Positions 38,440 through 49,147 of a stretch of 55,641 nt of DNA are shown piece after piece. The position numbers and the translations under genes are program-made. The notes below the pieces were generated by a model that worked only from the letters and a program-made list of their open reading frames with translations, was not told the DNA's origin and did no database searches. This stretch comes from Peribacillus glennii (lineage in GTDB: Bacteria > Bacillota > Bacilli > Bacillales > DSM-1321): positions 1 to 55,641 of the forward strand of contig NZ_QVTD01000009.1 in assembly GCF_003429105.1 (NCBI RefSeq). The letters are read 5' to 3'. Numbering within the stretch: position 1 is the stretch's first letter; each line of letters starts with the position of its first letter.

Positions 38440-38555
38440 TGGCCAAGAACGGAAAGAACGTTCCAGAGTTAGCTGAAAACGAGACTCATAACTAGTATAA
38501 AATCTCCCCTATTGGTCAAGGATGGTAACACCATATAGAAGAAGGGGAGATTGTC

Positions 38556-39293
38556 ATGAAACCAGGAACTCTGCGTCAAATTTTGCTTATTACGGATGGA
38601 TGCTCAAATCAAGGAGAGGACCCGGCTGCCATGGCAGCTCTTGCCCGGGAACAGGGAATAACCGTTAATGTAATCGGAGTCATGGAAAACGACGTGATTG
38701 ACGACAAAGGCATGCAGGAAATTGAATCCATTGCAAATTGTGGTGGCGGTGTCAGCCAAATTGTCTACTCCCAGCAGCTTTCACAAACAGTGCAAATGGT
38801 GACGAGAAAGGCGATGACGCAAACGATACAAGGTGTTGTGAATAAGGAACTGCAGCAGATACTAGGCAATTCTGTAACAATGGAGGACCTGCCGCCCGAA
38901 AAACGCGGAGAAGTGATGGAGGTAGTGGATGAGCTGGGTGAAACAAGCAACCTGGAAGTGTTGATTCTTGTCGATACAAGCGCGAGCATGAAATTGAAGC
39001 TCCCTACCGTGAAGGATGCCCTTCTTGACCTGTCATTAAGCATGAACGCGCGCCTCGGCAATAACCAGTTTTCCGTCTTTGTATTTCCCGGGAAAAAAAA
39101 TGATGTCGAAAAATTGTTGGATTGGACACCAAAGCTCGAAGTATTGACTAGAGTATTTCCGAAACTTACGACTGGCGGAATTACACCCACAGGTCCGGCG
39201 ATAACTGAAGCGTTGGACTATTTTAATAAAAAACGTTCACTAAGGGGACTGTTATCTCATGATGATGAACAATACTTTGAGGAATCAATTTAA
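38556..39293 (+). CDS. yabS: vWA-domain protein YabS
   Basis: This 245-residue protein of unknown function corresponds to B. subtilis YabS. The N-terminal 70 residues (ILLITDGCSNQGEDP, then GITVNVIGV) look like the last strands of a von Willebrand A domain. The C-terminal half carries the MIDAS motif DTSAS (about 143-147) and GGITPTGPAI, which normally come first. The middle (about 75-130) is helical. AAGGGGAGA precedes ATG 38556. It overlaps the kinase gene yabT by 35 nt, so the two are probably made together. Confidence 0.92.
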   Translation: MKPGTLRQILLITDGCSNQGEDPAAMAALAREQGITVNVIGVMENDVIDDKGMQEIESIANCGGGVSQIVYSQQLSQTVQMVTRKAMTQTIQGVVNKELQQILGNSVTMEDLPPEKRGEVMEVVDELGETSNLEVLILVDTSASMKLKLPTVKDALLDLSLSMNARLGNNQFSVFVFPGKKNDVEKLLDWTPKLEVLTRVFPKLTTGGITPTGPAITEALDYFNKKRSLRGLLSHDDEQYFEESI

Positions 39294-40254
39294 GTTCCTG
39301 CCGGGGCATGTAATCAAGGGGAAATGGAATAAGAATACATATAAAGTCATTAAAGAACTGGGCTGCGGTGCGAACGGCATTGTCTATCTGGCAGAGAACG
39401 ACCGGCAACAGCTTGTGGCATTGAAACTAAGTGATAATGGCATCTCTATCATTTCTGAGATGAACATTCTTAAAGCCTTTTCCAAGGTCCAGGGATCCGT
39501 CCTAGGGCCTTCTTTTATGGAAGCGGATGATTTTGTGGTGAATGGAAAAAACATGCCTTTCTATGTAATGGAATATATTAAAGGAGAAGGATATTTACCA
39601 TTCATTCAAAAAAAAGGCCAGGCCTGGACCGGCGTTTTAGTTCTCCAGTTACTTTCAAGCCTGTCTGCACTTCACAAACAGGGCTGGATTTTTGGGGATT
39701 TAAAACCCGATAATCTAATTGTTACCCTGCCAACTTATAAAATCCGCTGCATTGATGTGGGTGGAACCACTTTAATAGGCAGGTCGGTAAAGGAGTTTAC
39801 TGAATTTTTCGACAGGGGTTATTGGGGGATGGGCTCAAGAAAAGCTGACCCGCAATATGATTTGTTCGCGGTCGCCATGATCATGCTGAATTCGTCCTAT
39901 CCAAAACGTTTTTCAAGAAAAGAGGGGGGGTTTTCACAGCTTAAGGAAATGATGGAGCAAAAGAAAGAGTTCACTCCTTACAAAGCAATACTGGAAAAAG
40001 CGCTAACAGGGAAATATCTCACCGCAGAAGAGATGAGAAATGACATGGCGCATGTCCTTGGCAGACACTCCCAAAAAAAATCCGCTCCTGCTGCTCAGCC
40101 AACAGGGAAACCGGCGGCTACAAGACAAGCAAGAAGGGCGCAATCCAAGCAAATAACCAGAAGAAAACCAAAATATGCATTTCTTGAAACCTTCCTTTTG
40201 ATACTTATCGTATCTCTGCTGTATACGTTGTACATTTATGGACAGTTATTATGA
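39259..40254 (+). CDS. yabT: Serine/threonine protein kinase YabT
   Basis: This 331-residue Hanks-type kinase corresponds to YabT, a sporulation kinase whose B. subtilis member binds DNA and phosphorylates RecA. It has LGCGANGIVYLA (glycine loop), ALKLSD (ATP-binding Lys), a catalytic loop FGDLKPDN, and DVGG in place of DFG. A basic Arg/Lys-rich linker (about 275-305) precedes a C-terminal membrane segment (FLLILIVSLLYTLYIY). Three ATGs lie in a row at 39259-39267. The start region lies inside yabS. Confidence 0.94.
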   Translation: MMMNNTLRNQFKFLPGHVIKGKWNKNTYKVIKELGCGANGIVYLAENDRQQLVALKLSDNGISIISEMNILKAFSKVQGSVLGPSFMEADDFVVNGKNMPFYVMEYIKGEGYLPFIQKKGQAWTGVLVLQLLSSLSALHKQGWIFGDLKPDNLIVTLPTYKIRCIDVGGTTLIGRSVKEFTEFFDRGYWGMGSRKADPQYDLFAVAMIMLNSSYPKRFSRKEGGFSQLKEMMEQKKEFTPYKAILEKALTGKYLTAEEMRNDMAHVLGRHSQKKSAPAAQPTGKPAATRQARRAQSKQITRRKPKYAFLETFLLILIVSLLYTLYIYGQLL

Positions 40255-40371
40255 TATAGTGAAAATTGTTCAGTATTTAATTACAAATTAAGCTGAAACC
40301 TTTTGGGTTTTCGTTCGTATTACAAGTATTGCCGTTTTTTTTAGTCATCAAGGCAGAAAAAGGAAGATACT

Positions 40372-41784
40372 ATGTTTAAGAGAAAAATTCTTGATTATAT
40401 CTACAAGCATAAACTGATACCTGAGAAATCAAGTCTAGTTGCCGGGGTCAGCGGGGGACCAGACTCTCTCGTTCTCCTTCATTTTCTCAATTCTGTAAAG
40501 GATGAGCTTGAATTTAAATTGGTTGTGGCGCATGTTGACCATATGTTCAGGGGTGAGGAGTCTTATCAAGATTACTTGTTTGTAGAGAGTGTTTGCAGAG
40601 AGTGGGATATCCCTTTTGAAGGAAAAAGAATCAATGTGCCGGAATATATGGATATTTCTGGAGAAAGCACACAAAATGCCGCGAGGGACCTTCGGTATTC
40701 CTTTTTCAAAGACGTTATGAATAAGTACAAATCATCCTTGTTGGTTTTAGGCCACCATGGAGATGACCAGATCGAAACGATGTTGATGAGGATTACCCGC
40801 GGAGCTTCAGGGATGGCCAGGGCGGGGATACCGGCAAAAAGGCGATTTCATGATGGCTGGGTGATACGTCCGTTCCTGGTGGCAAGTAAAAATGAACTCA
40901 TCAATTATGCCAAGGAAAATGGCCTTGAACCGCGGCTCGATCCCAGCAATGAAAAAGATGTTTATTTACGGAACCGGTTCAGGCATTCAGTCCTTCCTTT
41001 CCTAAAAAGCGAAAACCCAAGATCGCATGAGCATTACCAGCGATTCAGTGAAGAGCTATTTGAGGATGAAGCTTTTTTGCAGGAGCTTGCAGCCAAACAT
41101 ATTGAAGATATCTGGATAGAGAAGCAGGACGGGTATGCATCCATTAAATTGGAACGCTTGCAGTTAATGCCAAAACCTTTACAACGAAGGGCGATTCAAC
41201 TAATATTAGATTATCTTTATACCGAGAGACCTTCATCGCTTTCAGCTTTACATATTGACCAGCTTTTTGCTTTGTTTTTTTGTCCTCAACCATCCGCTGA
41301 ATTGCATCTTCCGGCCGGGCTCTATGCGGAAAAATCATATCAAACAGGCATTTTTCGATTTTTTCAGCCGGAACGTCCGGAATATTCCTTGCATTTACAA
41401 ATTCCTGGTGACAATATTCTGCCGAATGGATATAAAATTAAAGCGCAATATATAAATGGAGAAATCCCTGATTCATATGGGAATGATTCTTTTATCATAC
41501 CAGCCCTGACATCTGATCTCCCGTTGATTGTCCGGACACGGAAGGACGGGGACAGGATTTCTATAAAGGGGTTGGGCGGGTCAAAAAAGCTAAAGGACAT
41601 TTTTATCGATGAAAAAATCCCGAAGTCCAGGCGTAATGACTGGCCGGTAGTGATGAATCAAAGGGGAGAGATCTTGTGGCTGCCCGGGTTGAAAAAATCA
41701 GACCAGGCGGTGGACAAAAGCCGGGATGGACAGTCTTTCATTTTTTTAAAATATAAAAAGCTTAAATCTTCTAGGGGGCAATAG
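40372..41784 (+). CDS. tilS: tRNA(Ile)-lysidine synthase
   Basis: This 470-residue N-type ATP pyrophosphatase attaches lysine to C34 of tRNA-Ile(CAU), changing both decoding and charging. The PP-loop SGGPDS is at residues 27-32. RNRFRHSVLPFL and the C-terminal substrate-binding domains (RRNDWPVV, with KDGDRISIKGLGG) complete the long form of the enzyme. AAAAGGAAG precedes ATG 40372. hpt begins 7 nt after its stop, the conserved tilS-hpt-ftsH order. Confidence 0.96.
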   Translation: MFKRKILDYIYKHKLIPEKSSLVAGVSGGPDSLVLLHFLNSVKDELEFKLVVAHVDHMFRGEESYQDYLFVESVCREWDIPFEGKRINVPEYMDISGESTQNAARDLRYSFFKDVMNKYKSSLLVLGHHGDDQIETMLMRITRGASGMARAGIPAKRRFHDGWVIRPFLVASKNELINYAKENGLEPRLDPSNEKDVYLRNRFRHSVLPFLKSENPRSHEHYQRFSEELFEDEAFLQELAAKHIEDIWIEKQDGYASIKLERLQLMPKPLQRRAIQLILDYLYTERPSSLSALHIDQLFALFFCPQPSAELHLPAGLYAEKSYQTGIFRFFQPERPEYSLHLQIPGDNILPNGYKIKAQYINGEIPDSYGNDSFIIPALTSDLPLIVRTRKDGDRISIKGLGGSKKLKDIFIDEKIPKSRRNDWPVVMNQRGEILWLPGLKKSDQAVDKSRDGQSFIFLKYKKLKSSRGQ

Positions 41785-41790
41785 GTAACA

Positions 41791-42342
41791 ATGACCATGC
41801 AGAATGACATTGAAAAGGTATTAATAACGGAGGAAGAGATTCAGGGCAAAATCCGCGAGCTTGCAAAAACACTTGAAGAAGAGTATAAAGACAGTTTTCC
41901 TCTTGCAATAGGTGTGCTGAAAGGTGCCATGCCCTTTATGGCAGATCTGTTAAAAAGGATCGATGCACATTTGGAAATGGACTTCATGGACGTTTCCAGC
42001 TATGGCAACTCCACAGTTTCTTCGGGCGAGGTAAAGATCATTAAGGACCTTGATACCTCCGTGGAAGGCCGTGATATCTTAATTATTGAAGATATTATAG
42101 ATAGTGGTTTAACACTTAGTTATTTAGTGGAATTATTCCGTTATAGAAAAGCAAAATCAATTAAAATTGTTACGCTGCTCGATAAACCATCCGGCAGAAA
42201 AGCAGACATCAAACCTGACTATACTGCCTTCATTGTCCCTGATGAATTTGTGGTCGGCTACGGACTCGACTATGCGGAAAGATACCGTAATCTTCCTTAT
42301 ATCGGTGTATTGAAGCCTAAGATTTATGAAAATAATGAATGA
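41791..42342 (+). CDS. hpt: Hypoxanthine-guanine phosphoribosyltransferase
   Basis: This 183-residue purine salvage enzyme converts hypoxanthine or guanine and PRPP to IMP or GMP. It shows [18 protein letters not shown], the PRPP motif [11 protein letters not shown] (about 97-107) and the base-binding region [23 protein letters not shown] 41791 and ATG 41797 are both possible starts; the first is 5 nt after TAGG. In B. subtilis Hpt forms a regulatory complex with TilS activating ftsH, consistent with the three-gene order here. Confidence 0.95.
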   Translation: MTMQNDIEKVLITEEEIQGKIRELAKTLEEEYKDSFPLAIGVLKGAMPFMADLLKRIDAHLEMDFMDVSSYGNSTVSSGEVKIIKDLDTSVEGRDILIIEDIIDSGLTLSYLVELFRYRKAKSIKIVTLLDKPSGRKADIKPDYTAFIVPDEFVVGYGLDYAERYRNLPYIGVLKPKIYENNE

Positions 42343-42387
42343 ACCGAATGCCAATTGTTATCTGATTTAACCAAAGATGTTTATTTA

Positions 42388-42417
42388 TTGTAATTGATTA
42401 ATTTTTTATGATAAGAT
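42388..42417 (+). promoter_or_regulatory. Possible sigma-A promoter of ftsH
   Basis: TTGTAA (42388-42393), an 18-bp spacer and TAAGAT (42412-42417). An overlapping alternative is TTGATT with TACTAT, spacer 19. Confidence 0.45.
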
Positions 42418-42454
42418 TTACTATAGTTTGTTTTACCGTGGGAGGAGGTAAGGA

Positions 42455-44515
42455 ATGAATCGGATCTTCCGTAATACGATATTTTATTTACTCATTTTTT
42501 TGGTTATCATTGGGATTGTAAGCATTTTCAATAATAACAATGAGCCAACTGTGAATATAACCCAAGATCAATTTTTTGAACACTTGGACAAAGGGGAAGT
42601 AAAATCGTTCACCATGCAGCCCGAACGAAATGTTTTTGAGGTAAGAGGGCAGCTGGACAATTATGATAAAAACAAATTCTTCCTAACATATATTACAGGA
42701 AGCGAGACGGCTCAGGAACGTATCGACGCTGCAATTAATGACAATAAGGTGGAAAAAACAGAAGTGCTTCCAGCCAAGGAAACCAATGGCTGGGTAACAT
42801 TCTTCACCTCAATTATCCCGTTTGTCATTATCTTCATTCTTTTCTTCTTCTTGCTTAACCAAGCTCAGGGCGGCGGCGGCCGTGTCATGAATTTTGGGAA
42901 AAGCAAGGCTAAGCTTTACAATGATGATAAGAAGAAGGTCCGTTTTAAGGATGTGGCCGGTGCAGATGAAGAAAAGCAGGAACTTGTCGAAGTGGTTGAA
43001 TTTTTGAAAGATCCGCGAAAATTTGCCGAGCTTGGAGCCCGTATTCCAAAAGGTGTTCTTCTCGTGGGACCTCCTGGTACAGGTAAAACCTTGCTTGCGA
43101 GGGCGGTAGCCGGAGAAGCCGGTGTTCCTTTCTTCTCAATCAGCGGTTCCGACTTTGTTGAAATGTTTGTCGGGGTCGGTGCATCCCGTGTTCGTGATTT
43201 ATTCGAAAACGCGAAGAAAAACGCTCCGTGTATTATCTTTATTGATGAAATTGATGCGGTTGGGCGCCAGCGTGGAGCCGGTTTAGGCGGAGGCCACGAT
43301 GAGCGCGAACAAACGCTTAACCAATTGCTCGTTGAAATGGACGGTTTCGGCGGAAATGAAGGAATTATCATTATTGCCGCGACAAACCGTGCCGATATTC
43401 TCGATCCTGCATTGCTTCGCCCGGGCCGCTTTGACCGCCAGATTACAGTGGGGCGTCCTGATGTTAAAGGACGTGAAGCGGTTCTTAAGGTCCATGCACG
43501 CAATAAGCCGCTAAGCGACAGTGTAGACTTGAAGGCCATTGCACAGCGAACCCCTGGATTCTCCGGTGCAGACCTGGAAAACCTATTGAATGAGGCTGCA
43601 CTTGTTGCTGCACGCCAGAACAAAAAGAAAATTGATATGTCTGACCTGGATGAAGCTTCAGACCGTGTCATTGCCGGTCCTGCTAAGAAAAGCAGGGTCA
43701 TATCCAAAAAAGAACGCAATATTGTTGCCTTCCATGAAGCCGGCCATACGATTATCGGACTCGTGCTTGATGAGGCGGAGATTGTCCATAAAGTTACGAT
43801 TGTTCCCCGTGGCCAGGCGGGCGGTTATGCTGTCATGCTTCCCAAAGAAGACCGTTTCTTTATGACAAAGCCGGAACTTCTGGATAAAATTGCAGGGCTT
43901 CTAGGTGGCCGCGTCGCGGAGGAAGTGGTGTTCGGTGAAGTGAGTACCGGCGCCCATAATGACTTCCAGCGTGCAACCGCCATTGCCCGAAGCATGGTAA
44001 CCGAATACGGCATGAGCGATAAGCTCGGGCCGTTGCAATTCGGCCAGACCCAGGGCCAAGTCTTCTTGGGCCGTGATTTCAATAATGACCAGAATTATTC
44101 TGATGCAATCGCTTATGAAATAGACCTTGAAATCCAGCGCATTATCAAGGAATCCTATGAACGTGCGACTAAGATCATTAAAGAACACAGAGCACAGCTT
44201 AATACGATTGCCAACACATTGCTCGACGTTGAAACGCTTGATGCTGAACAAATCAAGAGCCTGTTTGAAACCGGCAAGCTGCCTGATCGGGATTATAAAG
44301 CGATCAATGGCAGACTCGACAATGATGATGATGTCAAGGTGAAGATTGGATCCAAGAAAGAAGAAAAAGAAGCGCTTTTAAACCCATTGGAAGAGCGAAA
44401 TGAGGATCCGATGGAAGTAAGGGATGACATAGAGACACCGCCAATTAATGAAGGCCGTCCATATGATAAACCTAGATCCTTGCCAAGAGATGATAATCCA
44501 AACAACAATAAATAA
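42455..44515 (+). CDS. ftsH: ATP-dependent zinc metalloprotease FtsH
   Basis: This 686-residue membrane-bound AAA protease degrades unneeded membrane and regulatory proteins, and in B. subtilis is needed for Spo0A activation. It has an N-terminal membrane segment (about 7-25), an extracytoplasmic loop, a second segment (about 115-133), the AAA domain with Walker A GPPGTGKT (about 205-212) and [12 protein letters not shown], and the zinc site HEAGH (about 426-430). The acidic C-terminal tail (after 600) is divergent. GGGAGGAGG precedes ATG 42455. A terminator follows. Confidence 0.98.
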   Translation: MNRIFRNTIFYLLIFLVIIGIVSIFNNNNEPTVNITQDQFFEHLDKGEVKSFTMQPERNVFEVRGQLDNYDKNKFFLTYITGSETAQERIDAAINDNKVEKTEVLPAKETNGWVTFFTSIIPFVIIFILFFFLLNQAQGGGGRVMNFGKSKAKLYNDDKKKVRFKDVAGADEEKQELVEVVEFLKDPRKFAELGARIPKGVLLVGPPGTGKTLLARAVAGEAGVPFFSISGSDFVEMFVGVGASRVRDLFENAKKNAPCIIFIDEIDAVGRQRGAGLGGGHDEREQTLNQLLVEMDGFGGNEGIIIIAATNRADILDPALLRPGRFDRQITVGRPDVKGREAVLKVHARNKPLSDSVDLKAIAQRTPGFSGADLENLLNEAALVAARQNKKKIDMSDLDEASDRVIAGPAKKSRVISKKERNIVAFHEAGHTIIGLVLDEAEIVHKVTIVPRGQAGGYAVMLPKEDRFFMTKPELLDKIAGLLGGRVAEEVVFGEVSTGAHNDFQRATAIARSMVTEYGMSDKLGPLQFGQTQGQVFLGRDFNNDQNYSDAIAYEIDLEIQRIIKESYERATKIIKEHRAQLNTIANTLLDVETLDAEQIKSLFETGKLPDRDYKAINGRLDNDDDVKVKIGSKKEEKEALLNPLEERNEDPMEVRDDIETPPINEGRPYDKPRSLPRDDNPNNNK

Positions 44516-44523
44516 ACTTTTAT

Positions 44524-44557
44524 GGGTATTCCGCAAAAAGGGGATACCCTTTTTATT
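44524..44557 (+). terminator. Intrinsic terminator after ftsH
   Basis: GGGTATTCC pairs with GGGATACCC (one mismatch/G-U), followed by TTTTTATTT. Confidence 0.85.
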
Positions 44558-44714
44558 TCAGTTTTCCATGTATTTCAAGTAGAAATGGTGTGGGTTATAG
44601 CAAGGGGAAAATGTCTATAAGAAGGATGTTTTTGTTTATCTACTGAGAGTGGATTATGGCGGGGCAAAAAACAAGTATGTTATGATGGGGAGAATAATTC
44701 GGCGGAGTGATGAG

Positions 44715-45545
44715 ATGATGTTATTTGTATTGGATGTAGGGAATACGAATACAGTTTTGGGTGTCTATGATGAAGATCATTTAAAATATCATTGGCGGAT
44801 TGAAACGAACCGACATAAAACGGAAGACGAATACGGCATGGTCATAAAATCGCTATTGGAGCACGAGGGTTTGTCCTTTCATGAATTCGATGGAATTATC
44901 ATTTCATCAGTTGTTCCTCCAATCATGTTTTCACTTGAGCGTATGTGCCAAAAGTACTTTCATATAAAGCCGATGGTAGTTGGGCCTGGCATGAAAACAG
45001 GGCTAAATATCAAGTATGAAAATCCAAGGGAAGTCGGAGCTGACAGGATTGTAAATGCAGTGGCCGGCATACATGAGTACGGCGGCCCTTTGATTATTGT
45101 CGATTTTGGAACCGCTACAACGTATTGTTACATTAATGAAGAGAGACAATATATGGGCGGGGCAATTGCCCCGGGAATCAATATCTCAACGGAAGCTCTA
45201 TATTCAAAGGCGGCGAAGCTTCCTCGCATTGAGATCGTCCGTCCAGAAGATATCATCGGTAAAAATACCGTGGCCGCAATGCAGGCGGGTATCTTATTTG
45301 GGTATGTCGGTCAGGTTGAGGGCATAGTCGGAAGGATGAAAGCACAAAGTACAAAGGAGCCTAAAGTAATAGCTACCGGCGGACTGGCAGGTTTAATCGC
45401 CCAAGAATCGAAAGTAATTGAAATAGTTGATCCGTTCTTAACACTAAAAGGGCTTCAGCTGATTTATAAAAGAAATACAGACCCGCATAAAAAAGGAAAT
45501 ACACCTGGGAAAGGGGCAAATTTCAATGAAGGATTATTTGGTTAA
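44715..45545 (+). CDS. coaX: Type III pantothenate kinase
   Basis: This 276-residue ASKHA-fold kinase performs the first step of coenzyme A synthesis and is not feedback-inhibited by CoA. It shows [15 protein letters not shown] (phosphate 1 loop), [24 protein letters not shown] with its catalytic Asp, and GGAIAPGI. The start is ATG 44715, 7 nt after GGAG; the adjacent ATG 44718 aligns exactly with the B. subtilis start. The open frame from 44649 is not supported. It overlaps hslO by 20 nt. Confidence 0.96.
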   Translation: MMLFVLDVGNTNTVLGVYDEDHLKYHWRIETNRHKTEDEYGMVIKSLLEHEGLSFHEFDGIIISSVVPPIMFSLERMCQKYFHIKPMVVGPGMKTGLNIKYENPREVGADRIVNAVAGIHEYGGPLIIVDFGTATTYCYINEERQYMGGAIAPGINISTEALYSKAAKLPRIEIVRPEDIIGKNTVAAMQAGILFGYVGQVEGIVGRMKAQSTKEPKVIATGGLAGLIAQESKVIEIVDPFLTLKGLQLIYKRNTDPHKKGNTPGKGANFNEGLFG

Positions 45546-46404
45546 AGCTCTAGGATACGACGGCCAGGTTAGGGCATACGCGGTTTCGACAACGGAAACG
45601 GTTGGGGAAGCGCAAAGAAGACATCACACTTGGCCCACAGCATCGGCAGCTCTTGGCCGATCCATGACGGCAGGCGTAATGATGGGTGCCATGCTTAAAG
45701 GCGAGGATAAGATTACGATCAAAGTTGAAGGCGGAGGGCCAATCGGCGTAATCCTCGTTGATGGCAACGCTAAAGGAGAGGTACGGGGGTATGTAACAAA
45801 TCCGCAAACCCACTTTGACTTGAATGAGCATGGAAAGCTGGATGTCCGAAGAGCGGTGGGTACAGAAGGAACATTAACAGTCGTAAAGGACATAGGACTC
45901 CGTGATAATTTCAGTGGGCAGGTCCCGATTGTCTCCGGGGAACTGGGTGAAGATTTCACTTATTATTTAGTCACTTCAGAACAGGTTCCTTCATCCGTTG
46001 GTGTCGGTGTTTTGGTTAATCCTGATAACTCCATTCTTGCTGCAGGCGGCTTTATCATACAACTGTTGCCTGGAACCGAAGATGAGACAATCACGGCAAT
46101 CGAAGAGAGACTTGGCAAAATCGCTCCAATCTCGAAAATGATTCAACAAGGCTTAACCCCGGAACAAATTCTTGAGCAGGTACTTGGTGAAGGCAACGTA
46201 AAAATCCTTGAAACAATGCCTGTGCAATTTAAATGCCAATGTTCCAGGGAACGGATTGCAAACGCCCTTATCAGCCTCGGAAAACAAGAAATCAGGGACA
46301 TTATTGAAACAGAAGGGCAAGCAGAAGCCCAATGCCACTTTTGTAATGAAACGTATGATTTTTCTAAAGACGAGCTCGAAGAACTAGAAAGTTCCGCAAA
46401 ATAA
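45526..46404 (+). CDS. hslO: Redox-regulated chaperone Hsp33
   Basis: This 292-residue holdase is activated by oxidation. The N-terminal chaperone core includes [22 protein letters not shown] and [12 protein letters not shown]. The C-terminal redox switch has C237-x-C239 and C270-x-x-C273, the zinc-binding CxC...CxxC. Its ATG 45526 lies inside coaX, so translation is probably coupled. In B. subtilis a PpiC-type gene (yacD) follows; here it is absent and a terminator follows directly. Confidence 0.96.
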   Translation: MKDYLVKALGYDGQVRAYAVSTTETVGEAQRRHHTWPTASAALGRSMTAGVMMGAMLKGEDKITIKVEGGGPIGVILVDGNAKGEVRGYVTNPQTHFDLNEHGKLDVRRAVGTEGTLTVVKDIGLRDNFSGQVPIVSGELGEDFTYYLVTSEQVPSSVGVGVLVNPDNSILAAGGFIIQLLPGTEDETITAIEERLGKIAPISKMIQQGLTPEQILEQVLGEGNVKILETMPVQFKCQCSRERIANALISLGKQEIRDIIETEGQAEAQCHFCNETYDFSKDELEELESSAK

Positions 46405-46425
46405 TGGGGCGTAATTATCTTGTCA

Positions 46426-46458
46426 GGAGAACCTTTTAGCAATAAAAGGTTTTTTCTC
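46426..46458 (+). terminator. Intrinsic terminator after hslO
   Basis: GAGAACCTTTT pairs with AAAAGGTTTTTTCTC around agcaat; the T run is within the 3' arm. Confidence 0.8.
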
Positions 46459-46590
46459 ATTTTTAAATGGCAATTGACTTAGAGATATGATTGTAAAAAC
46501 GAGTTTTGACGATGTTGATTTTTCAAAATCGCAGCCACTGGGCCCAATAAAGCACATCCCCCAAAAAGTAGATGAAATAATTCAAAAATA

Positions 46591-46619
46591 TTGACATTGT
46601 TCAAGGGAAGCGGTACTTT
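46591..46619 (+). promoter_or_regulatory. Sigma-A promoter of cysK
   Basis: TTGACA (46591-46596), a 17-bp spacer and TACTTT (46614-46619). I could not recognise a clear CymR operator. Confidence 0.7.
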
Positions 46620-46666
46620 AATATTATAAAACCAACAAAAATACTCGGTATTAGGAGTGGAGAAAA

Positions 46667-47590
46667 ATGGCACGAATTGTAAACTCAGTAGTCGATTTAA
46701 TCGGCCAAACACCGATTGTGAAATTAAACCGCATCGGTGATGAAAACAGCGCAGATGTATATCTAAAATTGGAATATATGAATCCGGGAAGCAGCGTTAA
46801 AGACCGTATTGCGCTTGCGATGATTGAAGCGGCTGAAGAAAGTGGAGAATTAAAGCCAGGCGATACAATCATTGAACCAACAAGCGGGAATACAGGAATT
46901 GGCCTAGCGATGGTTGCTGCTGCTAAAGGCTATCCTGCTATTCTAGTTATGCCTGAAACAATGAGCATGGAGCGCCGCAACCTTCTTCGCGCTTATGGAG
47001 CCGACCTTGTGCTGACTCCAGGACCTGAAGGCATGAAGGGTGCCATTGCAAAAGCTGAGGAACTGGCGAAAGAAAATGGCTATTTCATGCCTCAGCAATT
47101 CAAAAACAAAGCGAATCCAAAGGTCCACCGTGAGACTACCGGAAAGGAAATCATAGAGCAAATGGGAGACCAGCTGGATGCTTTCATTTCCGGAATCGGT
47201 ACAGGAGGCACGATAACTGGTGCCGGTGAGGTGCTGCGTGAAAAATATCCGGAGATTAAGATCTATGCAGTGGAGCCTTCTGATTCACCGGTTTTATCCG
47301 GCGGCAAACCAGGTCCACATAAAATCCAGGGAATCGGTGCCGGCTTTGTACCTGATATTTTAAACACTGATTTATACGATGAGGTTATTCAAGTGGGGAC
47401 AGAGCAAGCATTTGAATATGCCCGCCGCGCTGCCAAAGAAGAAGGGATCCTTGGCGGAATTTCTTCAGGGGCTGCCATTTACGCAGCTTTAGAAGTAGCG
47501 AAAAAGCTTGGCAAAGGCAAAAAAGTCCTTGCTGTCATTCCAAGTAATGGTGAGCGCTACCTGAGCACACCACTTTACAATTTCGAGTAA
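46667..47590 (+). CDS. cysK: Cysteine synthase A (O-acetylserine thiol-lyase)
   Basis: This 307-residue fold-type II PLP enzyme makes cysteine from O-acetylserine and sulfide. It shows [24 protein letters not shown] with the PLP Lys45, the substrate loop [12 protein letters not shown] and the PLP phosphate loop [13 protein letters not shown]. In B. subtilis CysK also binds and modulates the repressor CymR. AGGAGTGG precedes ATG 46667. It is a single-gene unit between two terminators. Confidence 0.97.
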   Translation: MARIVNSVVDLIGQTPIVKLNRIGDENSADVYLKLEYMNPGSSVKDRIALAMIEAAEESGELKPGDTIIEPTSGNTGIGLAMVAAAKGYPAILVMPETMSMERRNLLRAYGADLVLTPGPEGMKGAIAKAEELAKENGYFMPQQFKNKANPKVHRETTGKEIIEQMGDQLDAFISGIGTGGTITGAGEVLREKYPEIKIYAVEPSDSPVLSGGKPGPHKIQGIGAGFVPDILNTDLYDEVIQVGTEQAFEYARRAAKEEGILGGISSGAAIYAALEVAKKLGKGKKVLAVIPSNGERYLSTPLYNFE

Positions 47591-47603
47591 GATAAGAGTC
47601 CAT

Positions 47604-47640
47604 AAGCAGAGTCCTATCCTGGGACTTTGCTTTTTTATTT
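47604..47640 (+). terminator. Intrinsic terminator after cysK
   Basis: GCAGAGTCC pairs with GGGACTTTGC around tatcct (one G-U), followed by TTTTTT. Confidence 0.88.
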
Positions 47641-47716
47641 TCATTTTATCAGGTTATTAGTAAACTCTAACTATTAATGGTTTTCCCTCATCATGAAAGG
47701 ACAGGGGCTGAAATGG

Positions 47717-49147
47717 TTGGAACAACAAAGAAGAGTTTATGGAATAAATATCCCGTATGAGCCGGATGATATTTTTCAAACATATAAATTATTGTCCTCT
47801 TCTCTCTCTAAACATATTTTGCTTGAAAGCGGACGGGGAGGACGGTATTCAATAATTGGATTGCATCCAGTAGCTGAATTAACAGGAAAAAATAATGTGT
47901 TAACCATCATTACCGAGGATGGTACAACAAATCGACTTCATGGAAACCCGCTTCATTCATTAAAAAACTGGCTTGGAAAACGAAAGTTAAAGCAAGAAGT
48001 TGGTTATCCCGATTTTCAAAGCGGGGTGATGGGTTTTATCAGCTATGATTATATTCGTTATATTGAGGATCTCCCCGTGATTGCAGCAGATGATCTGGAT
48101 ACGCCTGATCTTTATTTTCTCGCATTTGACGAGCTGGTTGTTTTTGACCATCAGAAAAAACTGCTTTGGTTTATGCGTGCATACGGTACAAACGAGAAAG
48201 CACATGCAAGTGAAAAGGTCGCTGCAATGAAAAACCAATGGCTGGCTGCCAAGGAACAGCTTGATCGTGAAAAGCCAAAAATTGAGGCAAAACCTTTGAG
48301 AGAGAGCGTGTCTTTAACAGAAGAGAAGTTTCGAGGGGCTGTAGACAAAATAAGAAATTATATCGCCCAGGGTGATATTTTTCAAGTGAATCTATCAGTG
48401 AGACAATCGAAACCACTTTATGCCCGTCCCCTTGATGTGTATGAACAATTAAGGGGATTGAATCCTTCACCTTATATGGCATATATCCACACTCCGGATT
48501 TCCAGATTGTCAGCGGTTCTCCCGAGCTTCTTGTCAAGAAGAAGCAAGATATAGTAAGTACCAGGCCTATTGCTGGCACCCGCTCCCGTGGAAAGACGGC
48601 TGAAGAGGATGAAAGCCTGGCACGAGAGCTTATTGAAAATGAAAAGGAAAGGGCCGAGCATGTAATGCTGGTGGATCTGGAACGAAACGACCTGGGAAGG
48701 GTATGTGAGTACGGAACCGTTCAAGTGAATGAGTTCATGGTGATTGAAAGGTATTCCCACGTGATGCACATTGTCTCAAATGTAAAGGGGAAATTGGCAC
48801 AGGGCATGGACGCTTTTCATGTGATTGATGCTGTTTTCCCGGGAGGGACGATAACCGGGGCCCCCAAAGTACGCACGATGGAAATCATTGAAGAATTGGA
48901 GCCTGTCCGTCGTGGGATTTATACCGGATCTATCGGGTGGATTAGCGATTCGGGGGAATTGGAGCTCAATATAGTCATTCGAACGATGCTCGTAAGGGAT
49001 GGTATGGCGCATATCCAGGCCGGGGCAGGGGTAGTGATCGATTCCAATCCGAGGTTCGAGTACAAGGAATCACTTAAAAAAGCAACAGCTATCCTAAGAG
49101 CGAAAGAAATGGCCGAATCAAATCTGGAAAAGGCGGAAACCCAATGA
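47717..49147 (+). CDS. pabB: Aminodeoxychorismate synthase component I
   Basis: This 476-residue chorismate-utilising enzyme makes aminodeoxychorismate from chorismate and ammonia supplied by PabA. It shows [27 protein letters not shown], the signature [31 protein letters not shown] and [17 protein letters not shown]. The start is uncertain: TTG 47717 follows AGGGG by 9 nt and gives a B. subtilis-like N terminus; ATG 47693 lacks a ribosome binding site. It opens the folate operon and overlaps pabA by 4 nt. Confidence 0.94.
   Translation: MEQQRRVYGINIPYEPDDIFQTYKLLSSSLSKHILLESGRGGRYSIIGLHPVAELTGKNNVLTIITEDGTTNRLHGNPLHSLKNWLGKRKLKQEVGYPDFQSGVMGFISYDYIRYIEDLPVIAADDLDTPDLYFLAFDELVVFDHQKKLLWFMRAYGTNEKAHASEKVAAMKNQWLAAKEQLDREKPKIEAKPLRESVSLTEEKFRGAVDKIRNYIAQGDIFQVNLSVRQSKPLYARPLDVYEQLRGLNPSPYMAYIHTPDFQIVSGSPELLVKKKQDIVSTRPIAGTRSRGKTAEEDESLARELIENEKERAEHVMLVDLERNDLGRVCEYGTVQVNEFMVIERYSHVMHIVSNVKGKLAQGMDAFHVIDAVFPGGTITGAPKVRTMEIIEELEPVRRGIYTGSIGWISDSGELELNIVIRTMLVRDGMAHIQAGAGVVIDSNPRFEYKESLKKATAILRAKEMAESNLEKAETQ

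Noticed and set aside
42916..43719. Long 267-codon antisense frame within ftsH
   Set aside because: Shadow of the highly biased ftsH codons; translation is low-complexity Ser/Arg/Pro with no ribosome binding site.
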